NCBI GenBank assembly: GCA_947359465.1 | Contig: OX375879.1 | Coordinates: 91,810,578-91,874,577 of the forward strand | DNA length: 64,000 nt | Direction: 5' to 3' | Source of the DNA: Metellina segmentata | Lineage: Eukaryota > Arthropoda > Arachnida > Araneae > Tetragnathidae | Translations under genes and position numbers: made by a program | In this document: positions 11,432 through 21,840 of the stretch, one piece after another | Numbering within the stretch: position 1 is the stretch's first letter | How the letters are laid out: the number at the start of each line of letters is the position of its first letter | Notes under the pieces: generated by a model | Databases searched by the model: none | What the model was told of the DNA's origin: nothing | Seen by the model: the letters and a program-made list of their open reading frames with translations, nothing else

Positions 11432-11703
11432 CGACCAACCGGTCTAGTGGTCAAGGTGTTGGCCTCTGGATCGGAAGTTTCCTGGTTCGAATATCCGGGG
11501 TTAGGGCATGGATGTAAATTGTGCTGTCCTTTGTTAGGGACAATGATGGTCCACCCACTGGGTGCCCCTTCACAAGTGACCATCACTTCTGGCCTTGTAT
11601 AAGGCTAAAATGACTTCGGTCAACTCTGTACTTTGTATTGTATTGTATTGTATGTGTATTTGTCTTCGCAATTGTACTGCCTTGCCATTGGAAATAAAAA
11701 AAA
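11432..11703 (+). mobile_element. SINE-B, complete, with 15 bp target-site duplication
   Basis: ATTTAGTCTACGTGC flanks the element exactly, at 11417-11431 and 11704-11718, so both ends are certain. The head starts CGACCAACCGGTCTAGTGGT (A-box region) and carries a B box GGTTCGA at 11484-11490. The body runs through GGGCATGGATGTAAATTG and CACTGGGTGCCCCTTCAC, and the element ends in a TTGTA repeat and an A-rich tail. The perfect duplication and intact promoter boxes suggest recent LINE-assisted insertion. A second copy is at 46141-46359. Confidence 0.92.
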
Positions 11704-11718
11704 ATTTAGTCTACGTGC

Positions 11719-12934
11719 ATTGTGGGTTAAAAAAATAATACACTACTCAAAATCTTGAATTGCTCCGAGGGTTAAGTGCTGTGCACACGGCCAATCTGAG
11801 AAAACAACTTGTCGAAAGTCTCATACGAAACAGAAGGTAGTCGGTCAAGTCCAATCTGAAAGACTTAAATAGACAGACAGTCACGCCCCGTTAAAAGCCT
11901 AAAATGGGCAACTGTTGTAGGTCTTGGATGTCCGGGATGAGATTCCATCATTTCGCATTATTTAACGTTTAAATATTGTTTTCAAGTACAAGCTATGGGC
12001 GTATATTCTTTCAAGCATTCGGCGGCAGGAGCGTAGAAATCTCAGTGTTAACCCGAATGCCAAGGGTTGCCGCCTCTCACCCACCATGAATTTATGGACG
12101 GCTCTCGTGGAGGACTTTGAGGAAGGTGGCCAGCATTTGGGTTTCGTATTGAAGAAACCAGGAAACTTAAGCACCCAACCCGACTTCGGCATATTCTAGA
12201 TTCGAATTAGTGACCGAAGACTTCAGAATACCAGTTTCATTAGAGTAACGCCACTGGCTCTCGTCCACTGTCAGGGAAAGACGTTTTTTTACTGATTTTA
12301 CTGCAGACATCAATACATTTTGAGGAAGTTTGGTTCTTTTAGGTTGGTTGGTTTTAGTTTTTATGGTAAGTTTGGGTTTTATGTTTTATGGAATCCTAAG
12401 ACCTTTTCGGCCAAGCAACGGTACTGTGGTGAAGGCAAAAAAGATCGATTTGGCATCCAGGGAGCGCATCTCCAGTGTTGTTTAGTACGGACAGTGACCC
12501 ATTCTTGCCGTCAGGTGGTGGGCCGTTCTATCATTCTTTATTTAACTTTAGAGTTTTAGCATCGGGTACGAAAAACACACGATTTTTGGTTAGGATTTAA
12601 CTTGAGAGTTAGTTCTCTCGTAAAACAGTATAGATTGACAGCGTGTGACGCTGAGTGGCTTATTGATCAAATTGTAATAATGTTCTCGCAGTCGCAGTTA
12701 TTATGTAAGTAGCCTGGAATTCGGAACTGAACCTTCAAGCTTTCACCTGTAAATAGAGCAATAAATATGTGGTGTGAAAATATGACTTGTTATTTAGATT
12801 ACGTGTTGAACAGAAATACAGTTGGAACAGCGTCTACGTCATAGAAAAAAGCCAGTCGGGTAAGCAAGATTTTATTTGTTTTAGAAGCATAAACCTGACG
12901 TGACAGACAATAAATCCCAGGGTAAAGGAAAAGA
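11719..12934. other. Unassigned sequence, possibly holding another SINE-like element
   Basis: About 1.2 kb with no coding similarity. On the minus strand, 11960-12270 has more mixed composition and a start resembling a tRNA-like head (GAGCCAGTGGCGTTACTCT, then GGTCACTAATTCGAATC). No second copy or target duplication was found, so I leave it unclassified. Confidence 0.3.
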
Positions 12935-14560
12935 TCGCTAGAGTACCTCGGGATAGGGAGCCCCGTTCACATCAAAAGTAAATGTGTCCTAGAGGGAACC
13001 GAAATCGGTGAAAATGGTTGACTAAAATGCTCTATCCATGGAAAATTTCAAAACTTCGTTCAGTTGTCTCATTTGTGGTTAGATAAGATCAGAAGTTAAA
13101 ATTGAAAAACCCAATCAATAAATATACCAGAGTTAAGAAACCGAGACTGTAAATGCATCCCAGAGGGTTGCCATTTCAAGGGTTGTAATTGATTATTTCC
13201 ATTCCTATTCCTAGAATGGGCGAATAGGAGTTTGCTTCCCAAGACTTACAATTCTCTCTAGATGGCACTGCTCATCTCTAAGTCCAACAATCTCAAACTT
13301 AAAGGTTGAGCACATTGATTAAAATCGAAACCAACAGCTCAAGCCTAGTACTGGAATCCAATATCACGCACAAAATGCCATGAAAGAGGAAAGAAGGGGA
13401 ATCGGGGAATGAAGTAGTGTGATGAAAGCAAAAAAATATAGCTAGGATACCCCCGGGAGCGTGAATCTCATGTTTAATAAAGACAGTAAACCCCATGGAA
13501 AGAAGGAAGTATCACTAGAGTGCCTTGGATGAAGAGCCCGCACATAGCAGTAGATGTGCCGGGATTTATGAAGGGTTTTAATTGGTATTTACGTATTTAT
13601 TCCTCGAATGGGGTGACGACACCTACAATACTCTCAATTAGAACCCAACAATCTTGAACTTGAAGGTTGAGCACATTAAATAAAATCCGAACCAACAGCT
13701 CAAGCCTTGGTACTGGAATCCAACAACACGCACAAAATGCCATGAAAGAGGAAGGAAGGAAGGGGTATCGGGGAATGAAGTAGTGTGATGTAAGCACAGA
13801 GAAATATCGCCAGGATACCCCCGGGAGCGTGAATCTCGTGTTTACTAAAGACAGTAAACCCCATGGAAGAAGAAAGTATCACTAGTATCACCCGGCACAT
13901 CAGTAGATGTGCCGGGATTTTTGAAGGGTTTTAATTGGTTATTTACGTATCCATTCCTCGAATGAGTGACAAGGAGCTTGCTTCCTAAGACCTACAATAC
14001 TCTTGATTCAGAGCCCAACCATCTCAAACTTGAAGGTTGAATATATTAAATGAAATCCGAACCAACAGCCCAAGCCTGGTACTGGAATCCAACATCACGC
14101 ACAAAATGCCATGAAAGATGAAAGAAGGGGAATCGGGGAATGAAGTAGTGGAATGAAAGAAAAATATCGCTTGGATATCCCCAGGAGCTCAACAGACAGC
14201 AAACCATATGGGAAAATAAAATATCTCTTGAGTTCTTTAGGTGAAGATTCCGCACACAACAGTAGATGTACCGGATTTTTAAGGGTTTTAATTGGTTATT
14301 TACGTATCTAATCCTGGAATGGGCTAACAGGAAGATTGCTTCCCACGACCTAGGATACTATCTAAATGGCCCTGAATCACATTCGACGATCAGCTTCGGA
14401 GGTTGAACGCATTATATCAGATCCAAGCCAACAGCTCGAACCTATTACCGGATTCCAATGGTTGGAGAATCCACGAGACGCCCACTTACCAGGACGACGA
14501 GAGACTCAGACATCGATTTCAGTACTGCTCGTCATTACGTGGGAAAATAAAAGTAAAGGA
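12935..14560. repeat. Tandem array of about 355 bp units leading into GC island 1
   Basis: The phrase GGTTTTAATTGG (or close variants) recurs at 13181, 13574, 13927 and 14284, giving periods of 393, 353 and 357 bp. Each unit also carries CAACAGCTCAAGCCT, ACGCACAAAATGCCATGAAAG, ATCGGGGAATGAAGTAGT and GATACCCCCGGGAGC in the same order. A degraded older unit is visible from about 12935 (CGCTAGAGTACCTCGGGAT). The last unit, from 14284, becomes progressively more GC-rich and merges into the island. Unit divergence indicates an old array. Confidence 0.88.
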
Positions 14561-15002
14561 ATCGCGTCCTTCTCTGACGGGGAAGGGGGAAAGGGAAGGG
14601 GAGGGGGACCGTGTTAAAAATACCGGAATGACGGAATTTCTACGACAGATTTCCGGGGCCTCACCATTTCGGACCTGGGGCACGCTCTCCAGATATCTAA
14701 TAGAGGGCTGAGGGCGGAATGAGCGAGAGGGGCGCGTGTGACACCACGCTTATTACGCCCGGGCGGCCGGGGCGGGGGCAATTGTCCGTTCCTGGCAACC
14801 GGGGCTTTTAAAAGGCAGGACAGCGGGGGCTCGCCGTAGGGAATCGACGAGCGGCCGGTTGTTAGGGCGCAGGGGCTGCGGCCGCATTAGCGACTGCGCC
14901 ACCGCAACGACGTGAGCAGAATGCCACCCTTTCATTTCGCCCAAGAATTTCCTCAGCCCCGGCGTGGGCGTTCTGTATTCAGCCGGCGGCCTCATCAGAG
15001 AG

Positions 15003-15038
<36 letters not shown>

Positions 15039-15400
15039 AGGGGGATGGAACGGTGGAGCGCCCCCCAGTGGAGACTATCTCCTCCAGCTGTTCCGAGAAT
15101 CGATCCTCCACCCCACCCCCCGCCTTCACCCCAGTCGCCCTACCCCCTCTAACCCCTTCTGCTCACGCTAATTTACGGCTAGGCTCTGGTGTCATGCACG
15201 AAAGGACCCATCTGCTTTGCCTCATATTCTCTCTCTCTCCCTATGTGAGGCTATCTCTACCACCCTCCTCCGAGGCCGGCACACATGCATACACTCACCT
15301 CTGAATAATTACTATCATTACCGAGCCCCCTCAAAATTTCGGGACGGAAGCCCGCCTATTAAAACCCATCCCTACGTGTTCGCCGATATAAGATGGATTC
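14400..15400. other. GC-rich island 1
   Basis: An abrupt rise in G+C and CpG relative to its surroundings (for example GCCCGGGCGGCCGGGGCGGG at about 14758), with G-rich tracts, a (GA)n run and C-rich stretches. A TATA-like CTTTTAAAAGGC lies near 14810. Open frames in this block are low-complexity by-products of composition and carry no domain. Candidates are a promoter or 5' untranslated exon, or a conserved regulatory block. The sequence alone does not decide. Confidence 0.55.
15006..15034. repeat. (GA)n microsatellite
   Basis: Uninterrupted GA repeat of about 14 units inside GC island 1. Confidence 0.95.
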
Positions 15401-15945
15401 TTTGAGCCCTTCATAAATATGCAACTTTTCTGTGTGTTGGTTGTGTGGTGCAAGGTCTCTCGCTTCTTCCCTCTATGGATTTATAGATTGCGCATACATT
15501 TTCGAGGGTGTGTGTGTGGAGGAGAGCTCCTTATAAAGGAAAACACGGTCGGACGGTTTTATTGAAGGGTGAATACTCGAGCAAAACCTTCGGCTAATTG
15601 GAGGTCGAAGGAATTTTTTAAAATCGAACGTGTTGGGGGATGGGAGAAAACGAATTGTTCTTTTTTTTTTCGTGGGGCATAACTAGGTCAGACAGGAGAA
15701 CACTTTGAAGTGTGGTGGTAGGGTCTTGTTTTGCTTGGAGGTGATTTGCATTCTGGCGTTTGCCGTGTTGCGATCAGTTGGTTTTCTGTGAATTCCTTAA
15801 AGGGTCCTCAGGTCTTAGTATTTGTGAAGGACCATAGTCTTCGAAATATTTCAATGGAACAGGCCGTTGAGGCAGTGAAAATCCAAATCCAAAATGAATT
15901 GAGATAATACTTTGAAAACTTCTATACAGATAGGTAGTTCAACTT
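15401..15945. other. Unassigned sequence flanking GC island 1
   Basis: Mixed-composition sequence with a T run near 15660. No gene or repeat recognised. Confidence 0.4.
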
Positions 15946-16130
15946 ACGTTACACTCGAGAAACACAACTGTCTTCTGGCAACGATACGGGATCGATTCCG
16001 AGGACAACACCTCGCATTTTTGAATCACGTTCGGATGACGAGTTCGACACCTGAGCTGGAAACCAACTCTCCAAATTTACACACTGTGCCAACAAGAGGA
16101 CATTTGAAGCAACAATGTATTTAACTTGCA
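15946..16130 (-). mobile_element. SINE gamma-body copy, degenerate, minus orientation
   Basis: From its left edge it shows GAGAAACACAACTG, ACGGGATCGATTCCGAGG, ACAACACCTCG, ACACCTGAGCTGG and CCAACTCTCCAAA, in the same order as in SINE-C and SINE-D copies read on the minus strand. The tRNA-like head is not clearly preserved on the right. Confidence 0.7.
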
Positions 16131-16265
16131 ACAATGTGCATAACCACTCTCATAACGAAATCTTGTAAGAAAATAAATGCAGTTGTAAACAGGTAACATA
16201 CCCTGCAAATACAAAATATGTGTGAATGGATTATCATTTTTATCCAAGAGATGTTCTTATACAGT

Positions 16266-16590
16266 TAAAAAAAATCATGGTATAAACTGATTTAAAAAGT
16301 CCTTGCGTATATTACGAAGTAATTGTTTCCATGTTTCACTGTGCATAAAGTAAAGTTTTACACAAAAAAATCTTGGTAGAAACTGCTTTAAAAAGTCCTT
16401 GTGTATATTAGGAAGTAATTGTTACGAAAATTGTTTCCATGTTCCACTGTATAAAGTAAAGTTTCGTATTTAAAAGTTTATATAAAAATCATGGTATAAA
16501 CTGCTTTAAAAAGTCTTTGCGTATATTACGAAATAATTGTTACGAAAATTATTTCCATGTTCCACTCTATAAAGTAAAGTTTTATATTTT
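16266..16590. repeat. Three tandem units of about 95-119 bp
   Basis: AATCATGGTATAAACTG (or a close variant) recurs near 16273, 16368 and 16487. Each is followed by AAAAAGTCCTTGCGTATATTA and then TTTCCATGTT and ATAAAGTAAAGTTT. The second and third units share an extra TTACGAAAAT that the first lacks, so the third probably derives from the second. Confidence 0.85.
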
Positions 16591-17160
16591 TCAGACAAAA
16601 AATACACTGCTAGATTTCTTCAAATATCGCTATATGAAGTAGCCATAGAATAGAGACTAAAGCAGTGATCAAATAGGAAGCCCAAGGCACCAACCGACCA
16701 ATAAGAGAGGCCGGGGCAAGTGGTGAAAACGCTCTTATTGGTCTGCGTATGTCGCTTTGTGACTTGCACTTCGTATTACAACAGGACTTAAGAGTAACAA
16801 GTATCGATGTATCAATGATTTTCAATCTTTCTCATGGTTTTTCCATAAACCTTCTTTTTATAAACTAATCACTAAAATTTACAGCACACGAAAATAGGCC
16901 AGATCTTTTTTCTGATGTGAGAAAAAAAGGTATATTTTTGCCTGATTTTTTCAAGGAAAATATCAAATTACCTTTTGCAACAAAATGACTTTTACAAAAA
17001 TATTTTTTAAACAAATTATTTCTCTGATATTCTGAAATTAACAACTATTTATACATGTATTAAAAATACGGGTATCTCTTAAAATTCTACTTGGCATACA
17101 CTTGTCAAAAGTTCAATACTAAACCATCGAAATGAAATACATTTTACACAATTTATACAA
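16591..17160. other. Unassigned sequence
   Basis: AT-rich apart from 16620-16790. No coding or element signal recognised. Confidence 0.4.
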
Positions 17161-17173
17161 TTTAACCTTTTGT

Positions 17174-17627
17174 TGTTGTTGTTGTTTCTTATGCCTACAC
17201 TGGCAGACCAGAGGAGTGCCAGGCCCGTCGAAGACGGCAAGAGGCGAGGGGGGTGCGCCTTTCATGTTATTGAGCCCCATTGGGAGGAAGTCCGACTTTT
17301 GCTCGACATACATGACACATCCGTTTTACAGGAAGGTCCCTTTCATACATCCATTCACTCACACATATCGTAATTTAGATACCAATCAGAGGCCGATAAC
17401 CCCCTGATCAGGTACCCCCAGAGGTATTGATTTGGTATGGGAACATGGGGGACATTGTGACCACGACCTATTTAACGTGCCCCAGTCACCATTAGTGAAC
17501 ACGACGGTCTTTAGCCAGGTCGAAGCGCCGATCTCGCAATCATCAGAATTGGAGGCTCCGCCGAGGACAGAACCCACAACCCTTCTGATGCGAGCCCGAC
17601 GCTCTACTGACTGAGCTACCGCGGCTC
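17174..17627 (-). mobile_element. SINE-E, complete, with 13 bp target-site duplication
   Basis: TTTAACCTTTTGT flanks it at 17161-17173 and 17628-17640. On the minus strand it starts with an excellent tRNA-like head, GCCGCGGTAGCTCAGTCAGT then AGAGCGTCGGGCTCGCAT and GGGTTGTGGGTTC. It ends at the left in a (CAA)n tail, seen as TTGTTGTTGTTGTTG on the plus strand. The body includes AAGAGGCGAGGGG and GCCCCATTGGGAGGAAGTCC. A second copy is at 46495-46932. Confidence 0.92.
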
Positions 17628-17640
17628 TTTAACCTTTTGT

Positions 17641-18058
17641 AAGCTACACTAGCACCATTTCGAAATGGGATCCTTCCCTTTGGGGTTAATCCGGGTCCAA
17701 GTTGTGAGTTTGACTCCAATCAAACACCGTGGTGTATAAAGGGGGTTAGTGCACGTTAAATCCGCCGTGACCTCAATTGTCCTTATGTTGGCGTTGTATG
17801 GAAGTCTGGACATTGGTATTTTTTTAATTAACGTCGTACTAGAGCAACACAACGGGCCATTGACGACGGTCTGGGATAAATCTTTAACGGAAAGATCCGA
17901 AGAGAAGTTTGGAGATTGGGATGCCAGCTCAGGTGTTGCCTCGTCATCTGACCGTGGGGTTCAAAATTACGAGGTGTTGTCTTCGGATCTTTCTCTTAAG
18001 GGATTGATCCCGGACCGTCGTCAATAGCCCGTTGTGTTGCTCTAGTACGACGTTAATT
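17641..18058 (+). mobile_element. SINE-D interrupted by an inverted SINE fragment
   Basis: A plus-strand SINE-D with a worn head (GTTGTGAGTTTGACTCC near 17700), body from GTTAGTGCACGTTAAATC, and a complete 3' end (TGTGTTGCTCTAGTACGACG, then TTAATT). It is split by an 87 bp insertion at 17817-17903. Duplicated host sequence GAAGTCTGGACATTGG (17801-17816) and GAAGTTTGGAGATTGG (17904-17919) bounds the insertion. A further short copy of the tail motif follows near 18080. Confidence 0.82.
17817..17903 (-). mobile_element. 5'-truncated SINE fragment nested in SINE-D
   Basis: The fragment is the last 80 or so bases of the gamma body in minus orientation, with its A-tail seen as TATTTTTTTAATTA. The flanking 16 bp duplications differ at two positions. 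Because it is inverted relative to its host, its sequence pairs with the host SINE tail at about 17976-18058 and forms an 80 bp inverted repeat. Confidence 0.8.
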
Positions 18059-19941
18059 ACCAAATTACCAATTACTCTAGTATGACGTTAATTAAAAAAT
18101 TTCCCATAAATAATCAATGTAATACTTTACTGGTTTAGTTCTTTTGACAAATTAATATAATTTGAATGGGAATTATAGACAGCTAAATATGAATATCGAA
18201 CTACGTAAAAATTTTAAATTAATAGAAAACATACGTAGAAATAAAAGTTGAATACCATTTTTTTTCTGACGCAAGGCGGGTGTAGAAATACCACCTGATT
18301 TAAATGCTGTTTTTCTACAGCAAACTGAAAGAAACAACAAAGCAAGAAAGTTAAAGCATTTCGATACATTTATTCGCAAGTCACGAAATGCGAAATGCAA
18401 CGCGGCTTGATATGCAAATGATTTCAAGTTCACAGTTAACGAACGCTCAGGGAGCATTTTAGCTATGCGTCCCTAGCGGTGTATAAAGAGCTTTGCTCGT
18501 TTGCACTCACGATTCGGATGGTTGTTGCGGTTTGCGTTACGTCACCAACCTTTTAGAATGTCTCCACTGAGCATTCGGAGGTAATGTGGGCAGAGAGAAC
18601 TCCAGAGGTATCACGGCAGTGGTATCTCAGAGTTTGGTTCTTGCGAATTGATGGTTGGTACACTTTACGTATATGTGCTTCAGCCGTCTTACGGATACTC
18701 AACTCACAAATACATGTTCAGATTTTTCAAGCTTTACGGGTCATCAGATACTTTTACATGCTACGTTGTTACAGATTACCTCAACAAACCTTTACAAACA
18801 AGAAATTTCAGCATCCAAAATGCCTCAGACAGTTAGTTAATAGAGATCCGAAGTCTCCATACACCATCTCAGCACGTGGAGGAAAAATAATGGTCTTAGT
18901 AAGCAGAAACATCATCAAAATGAGACGCATCTGTGAGAATAACATGAAACATATTTAATGGATTCATTCCCAGTTTCGTCTGCAAGGGAACGAAACCATC
19001 GACATTTTGACTAAATTGGGAAGCATAGATGTCTTAAAATCATGGCAGATTTACTTAAGAGTAAGTCGATTCCAAAATTAAAATGAGTATGAGCAGATAA
19101 TTGTCCTCCAAATATGTACTAGTTATAATTTGAAGGACACCTCAAAATTATGACTAGTACGTAATTAACCCAGTGCCTCTCTAGGTAAAATGGGCAGATG
19201 AAAAGGACAGACTGCTGTTTCTAGACTTCGCTGTAGACAAATGAAGCCATTGAAGATGGAATTGGGTTGCAAGCACTTTCTACTGCTCTTTATGCAATTC
19301 AGCTCAGACTTCGCCCGAGCTCATAATTTCCAGTCTTGTCTGTTCCTCAGGCCAGCTTATTCACCATCCTGAGCTGGTTTTTGAAGGACTTAAGTCTCAA
19401 AGGCTAATAGACTTGGTATAAACTATTTGAGAGATAAGTAAAAATACACTCTGCATTTTAACAAATGTTAACCTTAAAGACAAAATTTTCGGCAATACTT
19501 GACAAGAATGCGATAATTTTTTAAAGACGCTAGTGGGGACTACCCACCAGTTGCGCCTCAGGTAGAAGAGATGACGAAATATAGCGACTTAGAAGGTCAG
19601 ACATATATTCGGTTCAGAATAGGTTATCTGCTAGCTATCAACATTGTTTCATAGAACATTCTAAATTACTATGCAGCAAGACATATTTGCACTCAGTACA
19701 TCACCAAAGATGTTCCATTCGGCATCTGTACTTGGTATTTAGGATTAACACTACGTATAAAAGTATATCATGATGCTAGAAAACAGATGGTACCTGATTG
19801 AGTGATAAAACAGTTATGTAGTGCTGTTATCATATGTTCTATACCAGCGCAGCCAATAGCAATGCCATTTAAATTTTTTTTTTTTTTTTACCTAAGTGTC
19901 AGTGTATAGTGATCAGGGTTCAATATATTCAGGTTCAATCT
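18059..19941. other. Unassigned sequence
   Basis: No recognised gene. A frame of 124 codons (18584-18958, plus) and a shorter overlapping one show no domain, signal peptide or membrane pattern that I recognise. A TATA-like GTATAAAGAGC lies at about 18481. An inverted repeat of about 16 bp, TACTAGTTATAATTTG and its near complement, lies at 19117-19159. Confidence 0.35.
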
Positions 19942-20437
19942 ATTTATAAAATAAAGCCTTAGCGTAAAGGCTGGCATTGACGAAACGGGTACTTAAAGAT
20001 TTGATGTTTTCAGTGGACCAATCACACTAAGATCTGACCTCTATTTTAATAACTGCTTGACATGATTATGACCCTCTATTGTCTATCCTGGGGACATGGT
20101 TTTGATAATTTGTAGTGAATGTAATATGCTCTACTTTATATATTTGGAATATTTCAGGTAGCTGAAACTAATTGGTAGCTCTTGGAAAGTATAGCAAATT
20201 GATAGTTTAGAAAATTTTCATACATGAAATCTCACTTCAAACTTTCATTGATAGTCTAATTTTTTAACATGTTCTACACTTCATATTATAACTTGTTTCG
20301 TTACAGGATCCGTAACCGATCTCATTCGTTGTTTGGATTAAGTACTCCATCATTGATCTGAGAAACCAATAGTTTTATTTGTTGCTCTAGAATATTTTCT
20401 TACGATATAAAAAGCTCAGTAGACCATATGCGATATA
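19942..20437 (+). repeat. Duplicated segment U, copy 1
   Basis: From ATTTATAAAATAAAGCC to GCATATGCGATATA-like sequence this segment of about 496 bp is repeated at 21841-23190, after the transposon. It contains one diverged copy of the 212 bp segment that is amplified fivefold in copy 2. No coding signal. Confidence 0.88.
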
Positions 20438-21838
20438 CACTCTATAAGAAAAAAATCGACGCACCAAGAAGGAATCATCCGGTTGCTTTGAAATTTCGTA
20501 TGAAAAAAAGTTTTCACCAAATATGCAAATGATTAAAATTCGGTGTCCAATGACTGAATAGTGCGATCTCCTGCGCATCGGAACTGCGCATCCAGCAGAT
20601 GTATATAATGAGTTGTTCTTGAACTTGTTAAAAATTTCTGTTGCATTGCAATTTAGGATACCTTTCAACGACTGAAAAAATGCCTCGCCGCAGGATTCGA
20701 GCTCATTACGAGCAACTTTCAGAGTTTGAAAGAGGTTTATCATTGGATTGAAAGAGGCAGGTTGGGCAAATCGGAGATTCGCTCGTCATGTGAGTCGAAG
20801 CGATGCGGCGATTAGAAGATGCTGGCATGAGTGGGTGGACAATGGCAGATTTCAGCCTCATGATGGTAGCGGTCGACGTAGGGCCACAAAGAATCGCGAG
20901 GACAGAGTGATTGTCAGATCAGCTATCACAGCGCCTGATTCATCGCTATCAACCATCAGTCGTGCGACCCACACACGAGTGTCCACCATGACCATTTTCA
21001 GACGGCTGAGAGAGCGAAATCTACGCTCGTACCGACCGTTACACCACCTGCCACTCACGCCTGCACACTGTCGAGCCTGATTACAGTGGTGCTTGGCTCG
21101 ATCAGGCTGGAATGATGCTGATAGGGGACGTTTAGTCTTTAGCGACGAATCCCGCTTCCAACTGTGTCCTGACGATCATCGAAGACGTGTCTGGAGACGC
21201 TCAGGGCAGCGTGCCGATCCTGCTTTCACTATTGCGCGCCACACAGGCCCTCAACAAGGAGTTATGGTCTGGGGTGCCATTTCCCTTGATAGCCGGACCC
21301 CTTTGGTCGTCATTAGAGGTACAGTTACTGCACAGCTGTACGTTGACGACATTCTGAGACCTGTTTTGCTACCGTTACTTTCGCAGTACCCTGGGCTTAT
21401 TTTTCAGCAAGACAATGCCAGACCACATACGGCACGTGTTGCTATGAACTGTCTTCAAGCTTGTCAAACACTTCCTTGGCCAGCCAGATTACCAGATCTC
21501 TCTCCCATCGAGCATGTCTGGGATATGATGGGAAGGCGACTGCATCCGGTAGGGAATGTTGATGACGTAGTCCGACAATTGGAGCAAATTTGGCAAGAAA
21601 TACCGCGGGAGACCATCCGGGAGCTTTATCGGTCTATGCCACGCCGTGTGGCAGCTTGCATCCAGGCTAGAAGCGGGTCAACACCTTATTGAGCTCGTTA
21701 CTGTAACTCTGAAATAAATCATTCAATTGTTCTGAAATTTTAATAATTTTCTATTCTGTACATAATTTTCATATCCACCAATTTTTGTCTCCATCGAACA
21801 ACTCCTTCTTGGTGCGTCGATTTTTTTGTTATAGAGTG
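20438..21838 (+). mobile_element. Tc1-like transposon, complete with TIRs, near-intact transposase
   Basis: The left terminus is CACTCTATAAGAAAAAAATC then GACGCACCAAGAAGGA. The right terminus is its inverse, ending TTATAGAGTG at 21838. One mismatch is apparent over the first 36 bases. TA precedes the left end (20436-20437) and CA follows the right end, probably a mutated TA. The length of 1401 bp fits a full element. It sits exactly between two direct copies of segment U. Confidence 0.92.
20681..21692 (+). pseudogene. Tc1-like transposase, one frameshift and one nonsense mutation
   Basis: About 337 codons, the usual size for the family. The ATG at 20681 begins MPRRRIRAHYEQLSEFERG, the start of the first DNA-binding helix-turn-helix. 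A one-base deletion near 20735 shifts the frame; from 20748 it reads LKEAGWANRR and continues through the second DNA-binding region (SDAAIRRCW, HDGSGR). A TGA at 21078, plausibly a CGA whose CpG decayed, breaks the linker. The catalytic residues are present: D in FSDESRF, D in QQDNARPHTA and E in LSPIEHVWD. I count 32 residues between the second D and the E. The frame ends at TGA after SGSTPY. It would have cut and pasted the element at TA sites; this copy is broken but recent. Confidence 0.93.
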
Positions 21839-21840
21839 CA

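Noticed and set aside
17560..17627. Functional tRNA gene on the minus strand
   Set aside because: The tRNA-like sequence is the head of a SINE with target-site duplications, and the 3' half does not close into an acceptor stem.
18611..18640. Resemblance to a cDNA-synthesis adapter (GCAGTGGTATC...CAGAGT)
   Set aside because: Only part of the adapter matches and the surroundings are continuous genomic sequence. Probably chance.
18584..18958. Frame of 124 codons with a possible upstream TATA-like sequence
   Set aside because: No recognised domain, overlapping frames in the other phases, and no splice or codon-use evidence I could weigh by eye. Left as unassigned.
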